A stretch of 64,000 nt of DNA from MWDV01 sp002070715 (GCA_035411585.1 DAONTI010000001.1:163088-227087), one strand, 5' to 3'. Positions 1-9,643 are shown, counted from the first letter of the stretch. Made by a program: numbers and translations. Notes: a model not told the origin generated them from the letters alone.

Positions 1-1106
1 AATCCGAGCCGCATCTGCCGGCGCGCCAACCAGCCACGGGCCGGAAGATTGCCATCGTCGGCGCCGGACCCACCGGTCTGGCGGCGGCCTATTACCTGAC
101 GCGCAACGGCCATGCGGTCACGGTGCTGGATCGGCGCGCCCAACCGGGCGGTTCGCTCCGGGATGTCCCCGAAGATCGCTTGCCCGCTGCTTCGCTTGAC
201 GCCGAGTTGACCTTGCTCAAGCGCCTGGGCGTTGAGTTCCAATCGAAGGTTGAGCTCGGCCGACCAATGCCCTTGGCTGACCTCGCCCAAAACTTCAACG
301 CCGTATTGCTGGCGGTGGGCGAACTGAAACCGGGCGAAGGCGATGCTCTTGGCGTGACTCTGGCCGGGGCTTCGATCAAGGCAGACCCGCACTCATGCCT
401 CACTTCGATGCCCAAGGTCTTCGCCGCCGGCAGCGTCGTGCGCGCGCAAAAGCAGCTTGTTCGCGCCTTGGCCGAGGGACGGGCGGCCGCCGAGTGCATG
501 CATCGTTTTCTGTCTGGCGAACCCGCGCGACGACCAGAGAAACCGTTCTCCAGTCTCATGGGCCGGCTCGATCCCGCTGAAGTCCGCGCGTTTTTGCTTC
601 AGGCCGGGCATTCGGGCGGACGCGTGAGTCCATGCGATGCCTGCCGGGGCCATACGCCCGCCGAAGCGGCCCTGGAAAGCTCGCGCTGTCTGCACTGCGA
701 CTGCCGTTCCTCCGGCAATTGCGCGCTCCAACACTACGCCCAGGTCTATGGCGCGGATGCGAACCGTTTCCGCGGTGAACGACGGCCCTTCGAGCAACAG
801 CTTCAACCGGGCGGCATCATCTTTGAGCCGGGCAAGTGCATCCTCTGCGGCATTTGCGTCAAGCTGACCGAGCTGGCGCGGGAGGAACTTGGTCTGACGT
901 TCATTGGCCGCGGCTTCGATGTGCGCTTGGCGGCGCCCTTCAATCATACCATCGAAGACGGCTTGCGCCGGGTTGCCGCGGAATGTGTGAAGGCCTGCCC
1001 AACCGGCGCCCTGGTTTTCAAAGAGAACCTGCCGCCAGCACCGCACGCCCCACCTCAATCGCCTCCCCCGAGCGATTCAGGCGACGCCAGCACGCGCCCG
1101 CGTTGA
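1..1106 (+). CDS. FAD/NAD(P)-dependent oxidoreductase with C-terminal Fe-S clusters (5' truncated)
   Basis: The reading frame is open to the window edge, so the start is missing. The visible N-terminus holds a Rossmann dinucleotide-binding motif (VGAGPTGLAAAYYL), as in the GltD family that passes electrons between NAD(P)H, FAD and Fe-S clusters. The C-terminal part is cysteine-rich: CDACRG, CLHCDCRSSGNC, CILCGICVK and CVKACPTGAL. The last two resemble 4Fe-4S ferredoxin loops of NuoG and formate dehydrogenase. The protein is probably cytoplasmic and may be one subunit of a larger redox enzyme encoded upstream. The exact substrate cannot be read from this fragment. The next gene starts 32 bp downstream on the same strand but is unrelated in function. 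Confidence 0.8.
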   Translation, partial: SEPHLPARQPATGRKIAIVGAGPTGLAAAYYLTRNGHAVTVLDRRAQPGGSLRDVPEDRLPAASLDAELTLLKRLGVEFQSKVELGRPMPLADLAQNFNAVLLAVGELKPGEGDALGVTLAGASIKADPHSCLTSMPKVFAAGSVVRAQKQLVRALAEGRAAAECMHRFLSGEPARRPEKPFSSLMGRLDPAEVRAFLLQAGHSGGRVSPCDACRGHTPAEAALESSRCLHCDCRSSGNCALQHYAQVYGADANRFRGERRPFEQQLQPGGIIFEPGKCILCGICVKLTELAREELGLTFIGRGFDVRLAAPFNHTIEDGLRRVAAECVKACPTGALVFKENLPPAPHAPPQSPPPSDSGDASTRPR

Positions 1107-1138
1107 CACGCTCCGCCCTGCCCTCTAGCCTCCCGCGG

Positions 1139-2413
1139 ATGTCGCGACTGCCCTTTGAACTGCTGCTGGCCCTGCGTTACCTGCGGCCAAAGCGGACGTT
1201 TGTCTCGGTTATCACGCTCATCTCCATTCTCGGGGTCATGCTGGGCGTGGCCGTGCTGATCATCGTCATCAGTGTGATGAGCGGTTTCGATCACGATCTG
1301 CGCGAAAAAGTGTTCGGCTTCAACGCGCATCTCAAGGTGTTGGCCCACGACGATAACCTGCGGGATTACGCCTATCTGACGGACCGGGTCGCCGCCAATC
1401 CGCACGTCCAGGGCGTCGCCCCGTTTGTGTTGGGGCAGGTGCTGGTGGAAACCCAGCCGGAGTTCGGACAGAAACGCGTGTTTGCCCCGCTCGTCCGCGG
1501 CGTGTGGCCCCAGGCGGAAGCCACAGTCAGCGCGCTGCCCCGCAGCACCGTGCTCGGCGAGTTCGACGTCAGCCACCGCGGCTTGGTGGTCGGCGTCAAG
1601 TTCGCCGAAAACATGGATCTGCGCATTGGCGACCGGGTCACCGTTTATTCGTGGAAAGACCTGCGCCAGATGAAGGAGAGCCACGAACAACAACGCGAAC
1701 AGGCGGTTCTGCCGGATGAATACACCGTCCGCGGCATTTTTGACGCCGGGTATTATGAGTTCAACGCCTCGTTCATCATCACCTCGCTGGAGGACGCACA
1801 GGAGTTGTTTGATCTGGATGAGGCCGACACCGTCCACGGCCTGATGGTGGCCTTGCGCGATCCGTTCCGCCCCCAGGTGGCCGCGCGGGAATTGCAGCAA
1901 CAACTCGGCCCGGATTACCGGGTGACCACCTGGATGGAGGACAGCCCGTTGATGATGGCGGTGTTGGTCGAGAAAAATGTGATGCTCTACATCCTGTTCT
2001 TCATCGTCATCGTGGCGGCCTTCGGCATCACCTGCACCTTGATCACGTTCATTGTGATGAAGACGCGCGAGATTGGTTTGATGAAAGCCCTCGGCGCCTC
2101 CAACCGGCAGGTGATGTGGGTCTTCCTCGGCCAAAGCCTGATCGTGAGCGTGTTCGGCGTCATCGCCGGCGTGGGATTGGGATTGACGGCCATCGCGTAT
2201 CGCAACGAATTCCTCGAATGGATGCGGCATCTGACCGGCTTCCAGCTTTTCCCGGCGGAGATCTATGGATTCACCCAGTTGCCGGCGCTGGTGATTCCGG
2301 GCGACGTGCTGATCATCTGCGGCGGATCGCTGATCATCTGCCTGCTGGCCGCGGCATTCCCCGCGCGGCATGCCAGCAAGCTCAATCCAGTGGAGGCGTT
2401 GCGCCATGAGTGA
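1139..2413 (+). CDS. Lipoprotein-releasing ABC transporter permease (LolC/LolE family)
   Basis: The product is 424 residues starting at MSRLPFELLLALRYL; the frame is open further upstream, but this start fits the family N-terminus. Proteins of this family form the inner-membrane part of the Lol exporter, which extracts lipoproteins for outer-membrane sorting. A first membrane helix lies at about residues 20-50, followed by a large periplasmic domain. Three more helices fall in the last 150 residues (FFIVIVAAFGITCTLITFI and following), giving the MacB/FtsX-type topology. The segment TREIGLMKALGASNRQVM is a hallmark of the FtsX domain. A LolD-type ATPase gene follows after 177 bp, so the pair probably makes a homodimeric permease transporter. 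Confidence 0.9.
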   Translation: MSRLPFELLLALRYLRPKRTFVSVITLISILGVMLGVAVLIIVISVMSGFDHDLREKVFGFNAHLKVLAHDDNLRDYAYLTDRVAANPHVQGVAPFVLGQVLVETQPEFGQKRVFAPLVRGVWPQAEATVSALPRSTVLGEFDVSHRGLVVGVKFAENMDLRIGDRVTVYSWKDLRQMKESHEQQREQAVLPDEYTVRGIFDAGYYEFNASFIITSLEDAQELFDLDEADTVHGLMVALRDPFRPQVAARELQQQLGPDYRVTTWMEDSPLMMAVLVEKNVMLYILFFIVIVAAFGITCTLITFIVMKTREIGLMKALGASNRQVMWVFLGQSLIVSVFGVIAGVGLGLTAIAYRNEFLEWMRHLTGFQLFPAEIYGFTQLPALVIPGDVLIICGGSLIICLLAAAFPARHASKLNPVEALRHE

Positions 2414-2590
2414 TTCGGCGAATTTTCACATGACCTGTCCGGCGTTTCCGCTTTTCACGGCCTGTGATTGCGCGCTGCGCGCTCGCGGTCGGCAGTCGAA
2501 GTTTTTTCCGGTTCACGCGCAGTTGCCGCTGGATGTTACGTCAGACACCTCTGGGCAATGGAATGAACATTCTTCCACGGGAGGTCGGCC

Positions 2591-3268
2591 ATGAGTCAGC
2601 CTTTCCTGGCCGCGCGGGCGTTGACCAAGAGTTACCTCCTAGGCCGGCGCACACTGGATGTTTTGCGCGGTGTGGAGCTTGAGGTGCAACGCGGGGAGTT
2701 TCTGGCATTGCGCGGCGCGTCCGGCGCGGGCAAAAGCACGCTGCTCCATCTGCTCGGCGGACTCGACATTCCGGATGCCGGCGAGATTTGGCTGAACGGC
2801 GAGAACATCGCGCGCCTCCCGGCGGCGGCGCACACCCGGCTTCGCAACCGGCACATCGGTTTCATCTTTCAGGCGTATCATCTCCTCCCCGAACTTGACG
2901 CCCTCGAAAACGTCTGTCTCCCGGCGCGCATCGCGCGGATGGACGCCGCGCAGGCGGCGGCTCGCGGGCGCGAATTGCTCCAGCGCGTGGGATTGGCGGA
3001 GCGCATGGAACACAAACCGTTCGAGTTATCCGGCGGCGAACAACAGCGCGTGGCCATCGCCCGCGCGTTAATCAACCAACCGGAACTGATCCTGGCCGAT
3101 GAACCGACCGGCAACTTGGACTCGCACACCGGGGATGAAATCATCGAGCTGCTCCTGAGCCTCCGCGCGGAGCGCCAGGCTACCCTCATCGTCGCCACCC
3201 ACGACGCGCAAATCGCCAGCCGCGCGCCGCGGACGGCGGAACTGGTGGATGGCCGGATTCAAACCTGA
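2591..3268 (+). CDS. lolD: Lipoprotein-releasing ABC transporter ATP-binding protein (LolD-like)
   Basis: The product has 225 residues, the usual LolD length. It shows a Walker A motif (GASGAGKST), a Q-loop region, the signature LSGGEQQR, Walker B (LILADEPTGNLD) and the switch histidine (IVATHDAQ). A ribosome-binding site GGGAGG lies at 2579-2584, six bases before the ATG. It would drive the Lol permease encoded just upstream. LolD, MacB and FtsE ATPases share this subfamily, so assignment to lipoprotein export rests on the neighbouring LolC/E-type permease. Confidence 0.9.
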   Translation: MSQPFLAARALTKSYLLGRRTLDVLRGVELEVQRGEFLALRGASGAGKSTLLHLLGGLDIPDAGEIWLNGENIARLPAAAHTRLRNRHIGFIFQAYHLLPELDALENVCLPARIARMDAAQAAARGRELLQRVGLAERMEHKPFELSGGEQQRVAIARALINQPELILADEPTGNLDSHTGDEIIELLLSLRAERQATLIVATHDAQIASRAPRTAELVDGRIQT

Positions 3269-3277
3269 TTGACCTTT

Positions 3278-4423
3278 ATGAAATCCTTACGTCCCACCTC
3301 ACGGCTCCGCTTCTGCTCCCAGCAACTTGCCGGCGGCATCCTGCTTCTTTCCTCAATCTTCCTAGTGGCGCAGGAGGCCGTCCGGACCAATCTGGTCTGG
3401 ACGGACGTCCGCACGCTGGGGCTCGAAGGACAAGGATGGCGCGACACGAAAGCGCCGTTTGACCGCCTGCCCGCGAAGGCGGAAGGCGTGGTCCGCGATG
3501 CCGTGTGGAATCTCAGCCGGCATTCGGCGGGCATGCATCTGCGCTTCGTCACCGATGCGTCCGCGATCCACGCCCGCTGGGCGGTGACGTCCAGCCAACT
3601 GGCTATGCCGCACATGGCGGCGACCGGCGTCAGCGGCTTGGATCTCTATGTCAAAACTCCGTCCGGTCAGTGGCGCTGGCTGGCGGTGGGCATTCCGCGG
3701 CACCAGACCAATGAGGTGGCGCTCGTCCGAAACCTGCCGCCCGGCCGCCGCGAATACCTGCTTTACCTGCCGCTCTACAATGGCGCGGCGTTTGTCGAAA
3801 TCGGCGTGCCCCCGGACACCACGCTCACTCCCGCCGGTCCATGGGGACCGGGAGAACGCAAACCCATCGTGTTTTACGGCACGTCCATTCAACACGGCGC
3901 CTGCGCTTCACGGCCCGGCATGGTCCATACCGCGATGCTGGGCCGCCGGTTTCATTGGCCGACGATCAACCTGGGGTTTTCCGGCAACGGCAAAATGGAG
4001 CCCGAACTCAGCGCCTTGCTCGCCGAGCTGGACCCCGCGGTTTATGTGCTGGATTGTCTGCCCAACATGACGGCGGAACTGGTCAACACGCGGGTCATTC
4101 CGTTCGTGCAAACCCTGCGTGCGGCGCATCCGCGTACGCCCATCGTGCTCGTGGAAGACCGGTTTTATGCCGATGGCTTTTTGATCGCTTCCAAACTCGA
4201 GCGCAACGAGAGCAACCACGCGGCGTTGCAGGCGGCGTTTGCCCGCCTGAAAAAAGACGGCGTAAAACAGTTGCATTACATTTCCGCGCGCGACCTGCTG
4301 GGTCACGATGGAGAAGGCACCGTGGATAGTTCGCATCCGAACGATCTCGGGTTTGCGCGGCAGGCGGATGTGTTTGCCAAAGTGTTGGGACCGATCCTCA
4401 AAAAAAGTGCCGCCCAACGTTGA
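3278..4423 (+). CDS. Secreted SGNH/GDSL-type hydrolase with GxDLY N-terminal domain
   Basis: The ATG at 3278 gives 381 residues with a signal peptide (MKSLRPTSRLRF, then a hydrophobic stretch ending near VAQEA). A central N-terminal domain carries GLDLY, matching the GxDLY family that precedes this class of GDSL esterases. The catalytic serine block is FYGTSIQHG near residue 200, and the Asp/His block is DSSHPNDLGF near residue 350. Family members are putative carbohydrate esterases acting outside the cytoplasm; the substrate is not readable here. The frame touches the lolD stop codon, but the upstream TTG at 3269 looks less likely as a start. Confidence 0.85.
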   Translation: MKSLRPTSRLRFCSQQLAGGILLLSSIFLVAQEAVRTNLVWTDVRTLGLEGQGWRDTKAPFDRLPAKAEGVVRDAVWNLSRHSAGMHLRFVTDASAIHARWAVTSSQLAMPHMAATGVSGLDLYVKTPSGQWRWLAVGIPRHQTNEVALVRNLPPGRREYLLYLPLYNGAAFVEIGVPPDTTLTPAGPWGPGERKPIVFYGTSIQHGACASRPGMVHTAMLGRRFHWPTINLGFSGNGKMEPELSALLAELDPAVYVLDCLPNMTAELVNTRVIPFVQTLRAAHPRTPIVLVEDRFYADGFLIASKLERNESNHAALQAAFARLKKDGVKQLHYISARDLLGHDGEGTVDSSHPNDLGFARQADVFAKVLGPILKKSAAQR

Positions 4424-4447
4424 CCCGGGCCGCGACCTGCCGCCCTC

Positions 4448-5128
4448 TCATCCCAGCTCGCGCTTCGCCCGCGCCACCAAGCAGTCAGCCAGGCGGGTCG
4501 GTTCGGGCAGGCGATAGCGGGTGGCGCACCGCAACACCAGGTTGCGGGCGCCGGCCAAATCGCACCGATGCCCCACGCTGACGTAAACGGGTCGCACCCC
4601 AGTCTGGGTGCGCAATACATCGCCAATGTGTTCGTCATCGTCCCATAGCGGAGCGAAGTCGCCGCGACGGCGTCCGGGTTCATCGTGTTCTCCGCAAAGC
4701 CGGCTTTTGGCGCAGCCAACCGTCGGCAGATCGCAAAGGAGGCCCAGGTGGGCGGCGATGCCGAAACGCCGCGGATGCGCGAGGCCGTGGCCGTCGCACA
4801 TCAGAACTTCGGGCACTTGACGCAACTTGCGCAACCCCGTCAACAGCGCCGGCGCTTCCCGAAACGTCAGCAACCCGGGAATGTAAGAAAACCGCAGCCG
4901 GGCCCGGGCGGGGTGTTGCTCCACAACCCGGTCGGTCTGCACATCCCACAGCACCACCGCACTCAGACAATACTGTCCGTCGCGCGTGAACGCGGCATCC
5001 AGCCCGGCAATCCACCGCGCGTCGTCAGGCAAGGCAGCCATCCGAACGCGGGCCGCCAGCTCCTTTTGCAACGCAATGGCCTGCCGCGGAGATAACGACC
5101 AGGAATGCGGAACGCGGGGAATGTGCAT
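4448..5128 (-). CDS. nfi: Endonuclease V (deoxyinosine 3'-endonuclease)
   Basis: The product of 226 residues matches endonuclease V, which nicks DNA near deoxyinosine and other deaminated bases. Recognisable blocks are IAGLDAAF with the first metal-binding aspartate, the FSYIPGLLTFREAPALL segment with the substrate-wedge region and metal-ligand glutamate, MCDGHGLAHPRRFGIAAHLG with the second aspartate, and GCAKSRL with the conserved lysine. It lies 27 bp downstream of an acyltransferase-like membrane protein gene on the same strand and may be co-transcribed with it, though no functional link is evident. Confidence 0.95.
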   Translation of the reverse strand: MHIPRVPHSWSLSPRQAIALQKELAARVRMAALPDDARWIAGLDAAFTRDGQYCLSAVVLWDVQTDRVVEQHPARARLRFSYIPGLLTFREAPALLTGLRKLRQVPEVLMCDGHGLAHPRRFGIAAHLGLLCDLPTVGCAKSRLCGEHDEPGRRRGDFAPLWDDDEHIGDVLRTQTGVRPVYVSVGHRCDLAGARNLVLRCATRYRLPEPTRLADCLVARAKRELG

Positions 5129-5155
5129 GAGTCGCCGCCGGGCGCGGAACCGCGC

Positions 5156-6412
5156 TTAAAGTTTCAACCGCACCCCCGTGCGGGTGGCGATCCAAGTCAG
5201 GAACACAATGAACCCGGTCAACCCGACGGCATTCAACGCGCCAAGCCAACCGCTGGCAAACGGCCACAGTATTTTTTGGATGCCGAGCACCCCGCACAAA
5301 TTACTCACCACCCCCGGCAGGATGAAGGCCAGCAAGGCATTCTGGCCAACCAACCGCAAGCCCGTGGCCCAACGCCGGATATTCAGCACGTCCATCAACA
5401 GATACACGACGAGAAACCCCAACACGCACCACGCGCCGCTGACCAGCGCATACGCTTCCGTGGCGGCGTTTTTGTTGATCCCGTGTAACGGCCGGAACAG
5501 GGTACCGGCCACGTAGAGCCCGACGGCAAAGAGCAAGAAAAAACGCAGGCGCGCCCGGTGCCCGCCTGCCGCGTCGGGGCCGACAAACGTGCTGCCCACA
5601 AGAATGCCCATCATCACGTTGGCCGCCGTGGTGCCGAACACCGCGCCCACGTTCACAAAATTTTGCACCGGCCCCAGCCAATCCAGCGCGCCATGCCGGC
5701 CGCCCGTGTAGAGGGCAATCATCAATCCCAAAACCCCCAGCAGAGCCAGGGATTGACCACGAAAGATCAGAAAAGCCGCGCAACTCACCAGATAGGCCCA
5801 CCCGATCAGGCCGAGGATTCCCCACCACGAATGTTGCAGCCAGACAATCTCGCCCGCAGCGGTCTTGCCGCGAAACAACAAGAGCAACACGCCCAACCCA
5901 ATGCCGGCAGCCAGGCGGAGCCCCAGGTAGAGCTGCTTTTGCACCAGCGTTGCGGCCCGCGGATACGCATTCCAAAGCACGATCACGCACAACATCGCCA
6001 AAAGAAACCAGACCGACCGGCTCATCCCGGTGGCTTCCGCGGAGAACATTCCCTGATTCACCATGATCACGCCCAGGAACAGCAGCGCGGCGGAACGCGC
6101 CAATATGTGTCCTCCCATTTGAAGCATGGAATCTCCGCGCGCCCGCCGGCGGTGCAGGGCCAACGGAATCGCCACCCCCACAATGAACAGAAATCCGGGA
6201 AAGACCAAATCCACCACGGTATATCCTTCCTGGTCTGGGGGCACATGATACAGCCATGCGGGCAAATGACGGACGCCCGCCAGATAGTTGACCAACGTCA
6301 TGGTCACAATCACCAGCCCGCGGAAGACGTCGAGTGATTCAAGCCGTGCTGCCATCCCCGCCGCGCGATCACCTGGGGTGCGCGAAGATTCTGATAACAA
6401 GCGGTCAAGCAT
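5156..6412 (-). CDS. Multi-spanning acyltransferase-like membrane protein (DUF5009/HGSNAT-like)
   Basis: With the start at 6412 (MLDRLLSESS) the protein has 418 residues; the frame stays open to 6517, so a longer N-terminus is possible. The segment RLESLDVFRGLVIVTM begins the first helix and is typical of the DUF1624/DUF5009 group related to eukaryotic heparan-alpha-glucosaminide N-acetyltransferase. About ten hydrophobic helices follow, with FPGFLFIVGVAIPLAL as the second block. Family members are thought to acetylate sugars across the membrane. In a genome rich in polysaccharide genes this role is plausible but not proven. Endonuclease V is encoded directly downstream. Confidence 0.8.
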   Translation of the reverse strand: MLDRLLSESSRTPGDRAAGMAARLESLDVFRGLVIVTMTLVNYLAGVRHLPAWLYHVPPDQEGYTVVDLVFPGFLFIVGVAIPLALHRRRARGDSMLQMGGHILARSAALLFLGVIMVNQGMFSAEATGMSRSVWFLLAMLCVIVLWNAYPRAATLVQKQLYLGLRLAAGIGLGVLLLLFRGKTAAGEIVWLQHSWWGILGLIGWAYLVSCAAFLIFRGQSLALLGVLGLMIALYTGGRHGALDWLGPVQNFVNVGAVFGTTAANVMMGILVGSTFVGPDAAGGHRARLRFFLLFAVGLYVAGTLFRPLHGINKNAATEAYALVSGAWCVLGFLVVYLLMDVLNIRRWATGLRLVGQNALLAFILPGVVSNLCGVLGIQKILWPFASGWLGALNAVGLTGFIVFLTWIATRTGVRLKL

Positions 6413-6741
6413 GACATTCCCGTGAAGGATGCGGCTGGGCGCCATCCGGCTTTTGCCGGCGCGACCGTGCGGGGGGAACGATCCCAGTCTCCCGGTCGGA
6501 CCGGAGGTTTTCCGCAAGTGATCGCCGCCGTGTGGTGTGGTTCATGACGGCGCTGAGCTTGCGTCTGGCAGGCACAACTGACAAGCCTGTTCCGCGGATT
6601 AACTGCCCGCCCCAGACGCGTAAATGGTCGGGCACATTTTAAGATGGGCAGCCGGCGCCTTTTGTTCTATGACTGCTCCGTCACGCCGCCGCATCGAATC
6701 GCGGTCGGGTGAGCCAACAGCAAACAATCGTGGTGAGAAGC
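6413..6741. other. Divergent intergenic region (329 bp), no gene seen
   Basis: This spacer separates the divergent acyltransferase-like and isomerase-like genes and should hold both promoters. Frames on both strands run into it (to 6517 on minus, from 6709 on plus), so the true gap could be shorter. I see no clear -35/-10 pair, operator or RNA structure. Confidence 0.5.
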
Positions 6742-8166
6742 ATGCAGAAAACCAGGATCGGACTTTTCGGAATTGGGTTGGACACTTACTGGCCGCAGTT
6801 CAAGGGCTTGAAAACCCGGCTGGAAGGATACCTCCGCGAAGTCCATCGGCGGCTCAAACGTCCCGGAGTGGAAGTGGTGAATCTGGGGTTGATTGATTCG
6901 CCGCCCCAAGCGTTTGCGGCCGGGCACGCCTTCCGCCGGGCGGACGTGGATGTGATCTTTCTGCACGTAACCACCTACGCGTTGTCGTCCACCGTCCTGC
7001 CCGTGGTGCAACGCGCCAAGGTGCCAGTCATCATTCTGAATCTTTCGCCGGCGGCGGCGATTGATTACGCGGCGTTCAACGCCATGAACGATCGCACGGC
7101 CATGACCGGTGAATGGCTGGCGCATTGCGCGGCCTGTCCGGTGCCGGAAATTGCCAATGTCTTCAACCGCGCCCGGATTAATTTTCATCAAATCACCGGC
7201 CAGCTTCACGACGACCCCATCGCCTGGGGCGAGGTGGACGCGTGGATCGAAGCCGCGCGCGTGGCCAATGTCATGTTTCACAACCGCCTGGGGATCATGG
7301 GCCATTACTACGGCGGCATGTTGGACATTTATTCGGACCTGACCCAGCAATGCGCCCACTTTGGCGGTCATATCGAGATCGTGGAGGTGGATGAACTGGC
7401 GGCGCTGCGCCGGGAGGTCACCGCCCGGCAGGTGCAACGACGCGTCACCGAGTTTCACAAGGTCTTCGAGGTGCAGCCGGATTGTCCGCCGGAAGAATTG
7501 CAACGCGCGGCCCGCACTTCAGTGGCCTTGGACCGGTTGGTCCGGGAACATGCGCTCGGGTCCATGGCCTATTACTACATGGGCACGGGCAACGCGGAGA
7601 ACGAGGATGCCATCAGCTCGATCATTCTGGGCAACTCCCTGCTCACCGCGCGCGGGGTGCCGGTCGCCGGCGAGTTCGAGATCAAGAACGCCCAAGCGAT
7701 GAAGATCATGGATGCGTTCGGCGCGGGCGGTTCATTCACGGAATACTACGCCATGGATTGGAACGATGACGTGGTGTTGATGGGCCACGACGGGCCCGGC
7801 CACATCGCCATTGCCGAGGGCAAAACGAAGGTGCGCCCGCTGCGCGTTTATCACGGCAAGGTCGGGCGCGGGCTGTCGGTGGAAATGAGCGTGAAACACG
7901 GTCCGGTGACGTTGCTGGCGGTGGTGCAGACGGTGGACGGCCGGCTGGAACTGCTGGTGGCGGAGGGCGAATCCGTGCCGGGTCCGATCCTGGAAATCGG
8001 CAACACCAACAGCCGCTACCGGTTCCGCATCGGCGCGCGGGCTTTTGTCAATAACTGGAACGTCCACGGTCCGGCGCATCATTGCGCCGTGGGCGTGGGC
8101 CACCTCGCGCATAAAATTGAGAAACTTGGCGCACTGTTAAATATGCAGGTGCGGCGGGTGTGTTGA
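6742..8166 (+). CDS. L-arabinose/L-fucose isomerase-like protein
   Basis: From the ATG at 6742 the product has 474 residues; a GTG at 6709 would add 11. The sequence resembles the AraA/FucI superfamily of Mn-dependent ketol isomerases. It has an N-terminal alpha/beta domain (RIGLFGIGLDTYWPQF), a central GNAENEDAISSIILGNSLL segment and a VVLMGHDGPGH block that corresponds to a metal-site region of AraA. The AraA-like proteins of this subgroup are widespread in Planctomycetes and Verrucomicrobia, and their sugar is usually unknown. No kinase or epimerase lies next to it, so the substrate is not predicted. Confidence 0.75.
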   Translation: MQKTRIGLFGIGLDTYWPQFKGLKTRLEGYLREVHRRLKRPGVEVVNLGLIDSPPQAFAAGHAFRRADVDVIFLHVTTYALSSTVLPVVQRAKVPVIILNLSPAAAIDYAAFNAMNDRTAMTGEWLAHCAACPVPEIANVFNRARINFHQITGQLHDDPIAWGEVDAWIEAARVANVMFHNRLGIMGHYYGGMLDIYSDLTQQCAHFGGHIEIVEVDELAALRREVTARQVQRRVTEFHKVFEVQPDCPPEELQRAARTSVALDRLVREHALGSMAYYYMGTGNAENEDAISSIILGNSLLTARGVPVAGEFEIKNAQAMKIMDAFGAGGSFTEYYAMDWNDDVVLMGHDGPGHIAIAEGKTKVRPLRVYHGKVGRGLSVEMSVKHGPVTLLAVVQTVDGRLELLVAEGESVPGPILEIGNTNSRYRFRIGARAFVNNWNVHGPAHHCAVGVGHLAHKIEKLGALLNMQVRRVC

Positions 8167-8267
8167 TGTCGCCGCCGCTCCATTCATTCATTGTCCCGGT
8201 CATTTGTAAACGCAACATCCGTTGATCAGACAAAACGCATCTCATAGCCCCAACCGCCGCATCACTC

Positions 8268-9587
8268 ATGGCTCCTGTGATCACCCCCGACAGCACCCGC
8301 ATTGAAACCCTGGGTCTGGCCACCCGGCCTTCGCCTCTGCCACTGGATGTCGCCCCCGGCACCGGCCAGGCACGGTTCGTGGCCGAAGCCGCGCGCGTCC
8401 GGTATCAAGCCGAATTGCATACCGGCGCCGATTTGCCGGACGACGTCTTTTTTGAAAAGGCCGGGCCGCGCGAGAAATTGTTTTTCGATCCCCGGAAAAC
8501 GCGCGCGGCCATTGTCACCTGCGGCGGGCTGTGTCCCGGATTGAACAACGTCATCCGGTCCGCGTTCCTGGAATTGCATCACAATTACGGCGTGCCGGAA
8601 ATCTGGGGCATCCGGTACGGCTATGCGGGACTGAATCCGGCCGTGGGCGAGCCGCCGCTGCGGTTGACGGGCCAATTGGTGGACAATATCCACGAGGAAG
8701 GCGGCACCATTCTCGGCACCTCGCGCGGCCCGCAACCCACCGAAGTCATGGTGGATTTTCTGGCGGAACACGACATCAACATCCTGCTCTGTGTGGGCGG
8801 CGACGGCACGTTGCGCGGCGCCGGCGATATCGCCCGTGAGGCGCAACGCCGCAAACTACCGGTGGCGGTGGTGGGTGTTCCCAAGACCATTGACAACGAT
8901 GTGAAATACATCGCCCGGACCTTCGGTTTAAGCACGGCCACCGAAAAAGCGCGCGAAGTGCTCGACTGCGCCCACAACGAGGCGCGCAGTGTCTTCAACG
9001 GCGTCGGCCTGGTGAAAGTCATGGGGCGCGACGCCGGCTTCATCGCGGCGTTCGCCACCCTGGCCAGCCAGGAGGTGAATTTCACGTTAATTCCGGAAGT
9101 GCCGCTGCGGTTGGAAGGCGACCACGGATTTCTGGAAGTCTTGCGGCGTCGGATCGCGACGCGTCATCACGCCGTCGTGGTGGTGGCGGAAGGCGTGGGA
9201 CAAGATCTGCTGGCCGGCGACACCCAACTCCGGGATGCCTCGGGCAACCAACGGCTCGCTGATATCGGTCCGTTCTTGAAAGCACAAATCGCCGCGCATT
9301 GCCGGCAGGCGCAAACGCCCGTCGAAATCAAGTATTTCGATCCGAGCTACATCGTGCGCAGCGTGCCCGCAAACACGAGCGACGCCCTGCTCTGCGACCA
9401 ACTGGCGCGCAACGCGGTTCATGCGGCCATGGCCGGTAAGACGAACTTGGTGGCCGGCCTGTGGAACGAGCATCTGACGCACGTGCCGATTCCCCTGGCG
9501 GTGCAGGCGAAGAAACAAGTGGACCCCACGAGCGCCCTCTGGAAAAGCGTGCTCGCCGCCACGGGTCAACCCAGCACTTGGCAGTAG
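8268..9587 (+). CDS. pfkA: 6-phosphofructokinase, plant-type ATP-dependent group
   Basis: The product of 439 residues carries a roughly 75-residue N-terminal extension before the kinase core (AAIVTCGGLCPGLNNVIR). The nucleotide site reads GGDGTLRGA, where the glycine is typical of ATP-using enzymes, while the catalytic loop reads PKTIDND with lysine, as in plant-type and pyrophosphate enzymes. The combination points to the long ATP-dependent group rather than to the short E. coli PfkA. The segment GRDAGFIAAFATLAS helps bind fructose-6-phosphate. The enzyme catalyses the committed step of glycolysis. It stands alone and is convergent with dnaE. Confidence 0.88.
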   Translation: MAPVITPDSTRIETLGLATRPSPLPLDVAPGTGQARFVAEAARVRYQAELHTGADLPDDVFFEKAGPREKLFFDPRKTRAAIVTCGGLCPGLNNVIRSAFLELHHNYGVPEIWGIRYGYAGLNPAVGEPPLRLTGQLVDNIHEEGGTILGTSRGPQPTEVMVDFLAEHDINILLCVGGDGTLRGAGDIAREAQRRKLPVAVVGVPKTIDNDVKYIARTFGLSTATEKAREVLDCAHNEARSVFNGVGLVKVMGRDAGFIAAFATLASQEVNFTLIPEVPLRLEGDHGFLEVLRRRIATRHHAVVVVAEGVGQDLLAGDTQLRDASGNQRLADIGPFLKAQIAAHCRQAQTPVEIKYFDPSYIVRSVPANTSDALLCDQLARNAVHAAMAGKTNLVAGLWNEHLTHVPIPLAVQAKKQVDPTSALWKSVLAATGQPSTWQ

Positions 9588-9597
9588 CGCGTTTTCT

Positions 9598-9643
9598 CCA
9601 GCGTCACGCCGCGCCCGCTGGGAATGTTTCCCGCCAACGCTGG
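9598..9643. terminator. Nested inverted repeat between convergent pfk and dnaE genes
   Basis: CCAGCGT at 9598-9604 pairs with ACGCTGG at 9637-9643 and encloses a second perfect hairpin, GGGAA/TTCCC, around 9620-9632. There is no long U-tract on either side, so a bidirectional terminator is only plausible. Confidence 0.35.

Noticed and set aside
1055..2407. Long open frame antisense to the Lol permease gene
   Set aside because: Its translation is rich in His, Gln, Arg and Gly without domains or hydrophobic segments, as expected for a shadow of a GC-rich gene, and the sense strand encodes a clear permease.
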